Below are positions 20,790 to 21,252 of a stretch of 21,252 nucleotides of DNA, piece after piece (position 1 is the stretch's first letter; each line of letters starts with the position of its first letter). This DNA is from JASFRS01 sp050114795. GTDB taxonomy: Bacteria; Pseudomonadota; Alphaproteobacteria; Sphingomonadales; CAKZYD01. The notes under the pieces were generated by a model. That model saw nothing but the letters and a program-made list of their open reading frames with translations. It did no database searches and was not told the DNA's origin. The DNA lies in the NCBI GenBank assembly GCA_050114795.1, contig JASFRS010000019.1, forward strand, positions 1 to 21,252. Reading direction: 5' to 3'. The position numbers were made by a program, and so were the translations under genes.

Positions 20790-21252
20790 TATACGTCCTC
20801 TCGAAGGATTAGGCGCAGGAGCCTCGCTAGCAGCCCGAGGCTCAATAAGATAAAGCCTAAAGCCAATAGGGATTGTGGGCCAACCAGGGGTGTGGCGCTT
20901 GGATAATAAGACGCCTCATGCCTTGATGCTGTATGGAGTGTGTAAGCTGTAAGTGCCTGTGCCGTGTAAACACTGATGGCCAGCCCAAAAATAGTTGCGA
21001 CCAAATCAAGCGCCCGGGCAAAAGCGGGAGGGAGTTTCTCAAGCAACAGAGAAACGCGAATATGAGCATTTTGTCCAAGCGCCCAACCGCTGCCGCTTAA
21101 GAAGGCAGCAGCGACCATATAACCAATATATTCCTGAGCGAAATCAATGCTGATATTGAAGAAGTTTCGAGCGAGAATTTCGCTTAGGCTTAAAAGAAAT
21201 ATCCCTGCCATTAATATTCCCGCCAGCCAGGCGCCCATGTGACAGATCAAAT
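20789..21252 (-). CDS. dctQ: TRAP transporter small permease (DctQ family), 5' end at or past the window edge
   Basis: About 153 residues are visible with four hydrophobic segments: WLAGILMAGIFLLSLSEILARNFF, YIGYMVAAAFLSGSGWALG, LDLVATIFGLAISVYTAQAL and SLLALGFILLSLGLLARLL. The pattern AQEYIGYMVAAAFL and the following HIRVSLLLEKLPP are typical of DctQ. An ATG at 21236-21238 has no ribosome site and leaves almost nothing before the first membrane segment, and the TTG at 21250 is equally weak, so the true start probably lies beyond the right edge. It is coupled to the large permease by a TAATG overlap. Confidence 0.85.
   Translation of the reverse strand, partial: LICHMGAWLAGILMAGIFLLSLSEILARNFFNISIDFAQEYIGYMVAAAFLSGSGWALGQNAHIRVSLLLEKLPPAFARALDLVATIFGLAISVYTAQALTAYTLHTASRHEASYYPSATPLVGPQSLLALGFILLSLGLLARLLRLILREDV

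Overview
The window looks like a chromosomal segment of an alphaproteobacterium with moderate GC. This is inferred from gene content and protein style (M13 lipoprotein peptidase, TonB-receptor remnants, a 2-aminobenzoyl-CoA type oxygenase, fused-type IorAB, a TRAP carrier). No rRNA or marker gene fixes the lineage. No tRNA, rRNA, CRISPR array, insertion sequence or phage gene was seen.

Layout. 1-2571: tail of an alpha/beta hydrolase (+), a CsoR-type metal sensor (-), an Lrp/AsnC regulator (-) divergent from a LysE-type exporter (+), and an ATP-grasp ligase (-). 2572-3016: a gene-free stretch holding decayed TonB-receptor 3' ends, one still followed by an intact terminator. 3017-5089: an M13 metallopeptidase lipoprotein (+). 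A bidirectional terminator (5104-5135) separates it from the centrepiece.

5155-15578: nine tightly packed genes on the minus strand, apparently one operon. In transcription order: two-domain 2-aminobenzoyl-CoA/salicylyl-CoA type monooxygenase-reductase, SDR dehydrogenase, MarR regulator, crotonase-fold protein, acyl-CoA dehydrogenase, RidA-family protein, metal-dependent cyclase-family hydrolase (isatin hydrolase-like), and IorA and IorB. The four regulatory and beta-oxidation junctions overlap or nearly abut. A promoter with an imperfect palindrome over its -35 box lies upstream (15618-15656), a plausible MarR operator. No CoA ligase gene is present. The most interesting reading is that the hydrolase opens isatin to isatinate (a 2-oxo acid), the IorAB enzyme converts isatinate directly to 2-aminobenzoyl-CoA, and the two-domain flavoenzyme de-aromatises it, with the SDR, acyl-CoA dehydrogenase, crotonase and RidA proteins carrying on. 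This is inference from gene content; other 2-oxo acids (for example indolepyruvate) are possible.

15875-21252: GTP cyclohydrolase I (-), a secreted FG-GAP/VCBS repeat protein (-), a stand-alone SDR (+) with a consensus -10 box, then a minus-strand unit of TRAP transporter small and large permeases and a translationally coupled NUDIX hydrolase.
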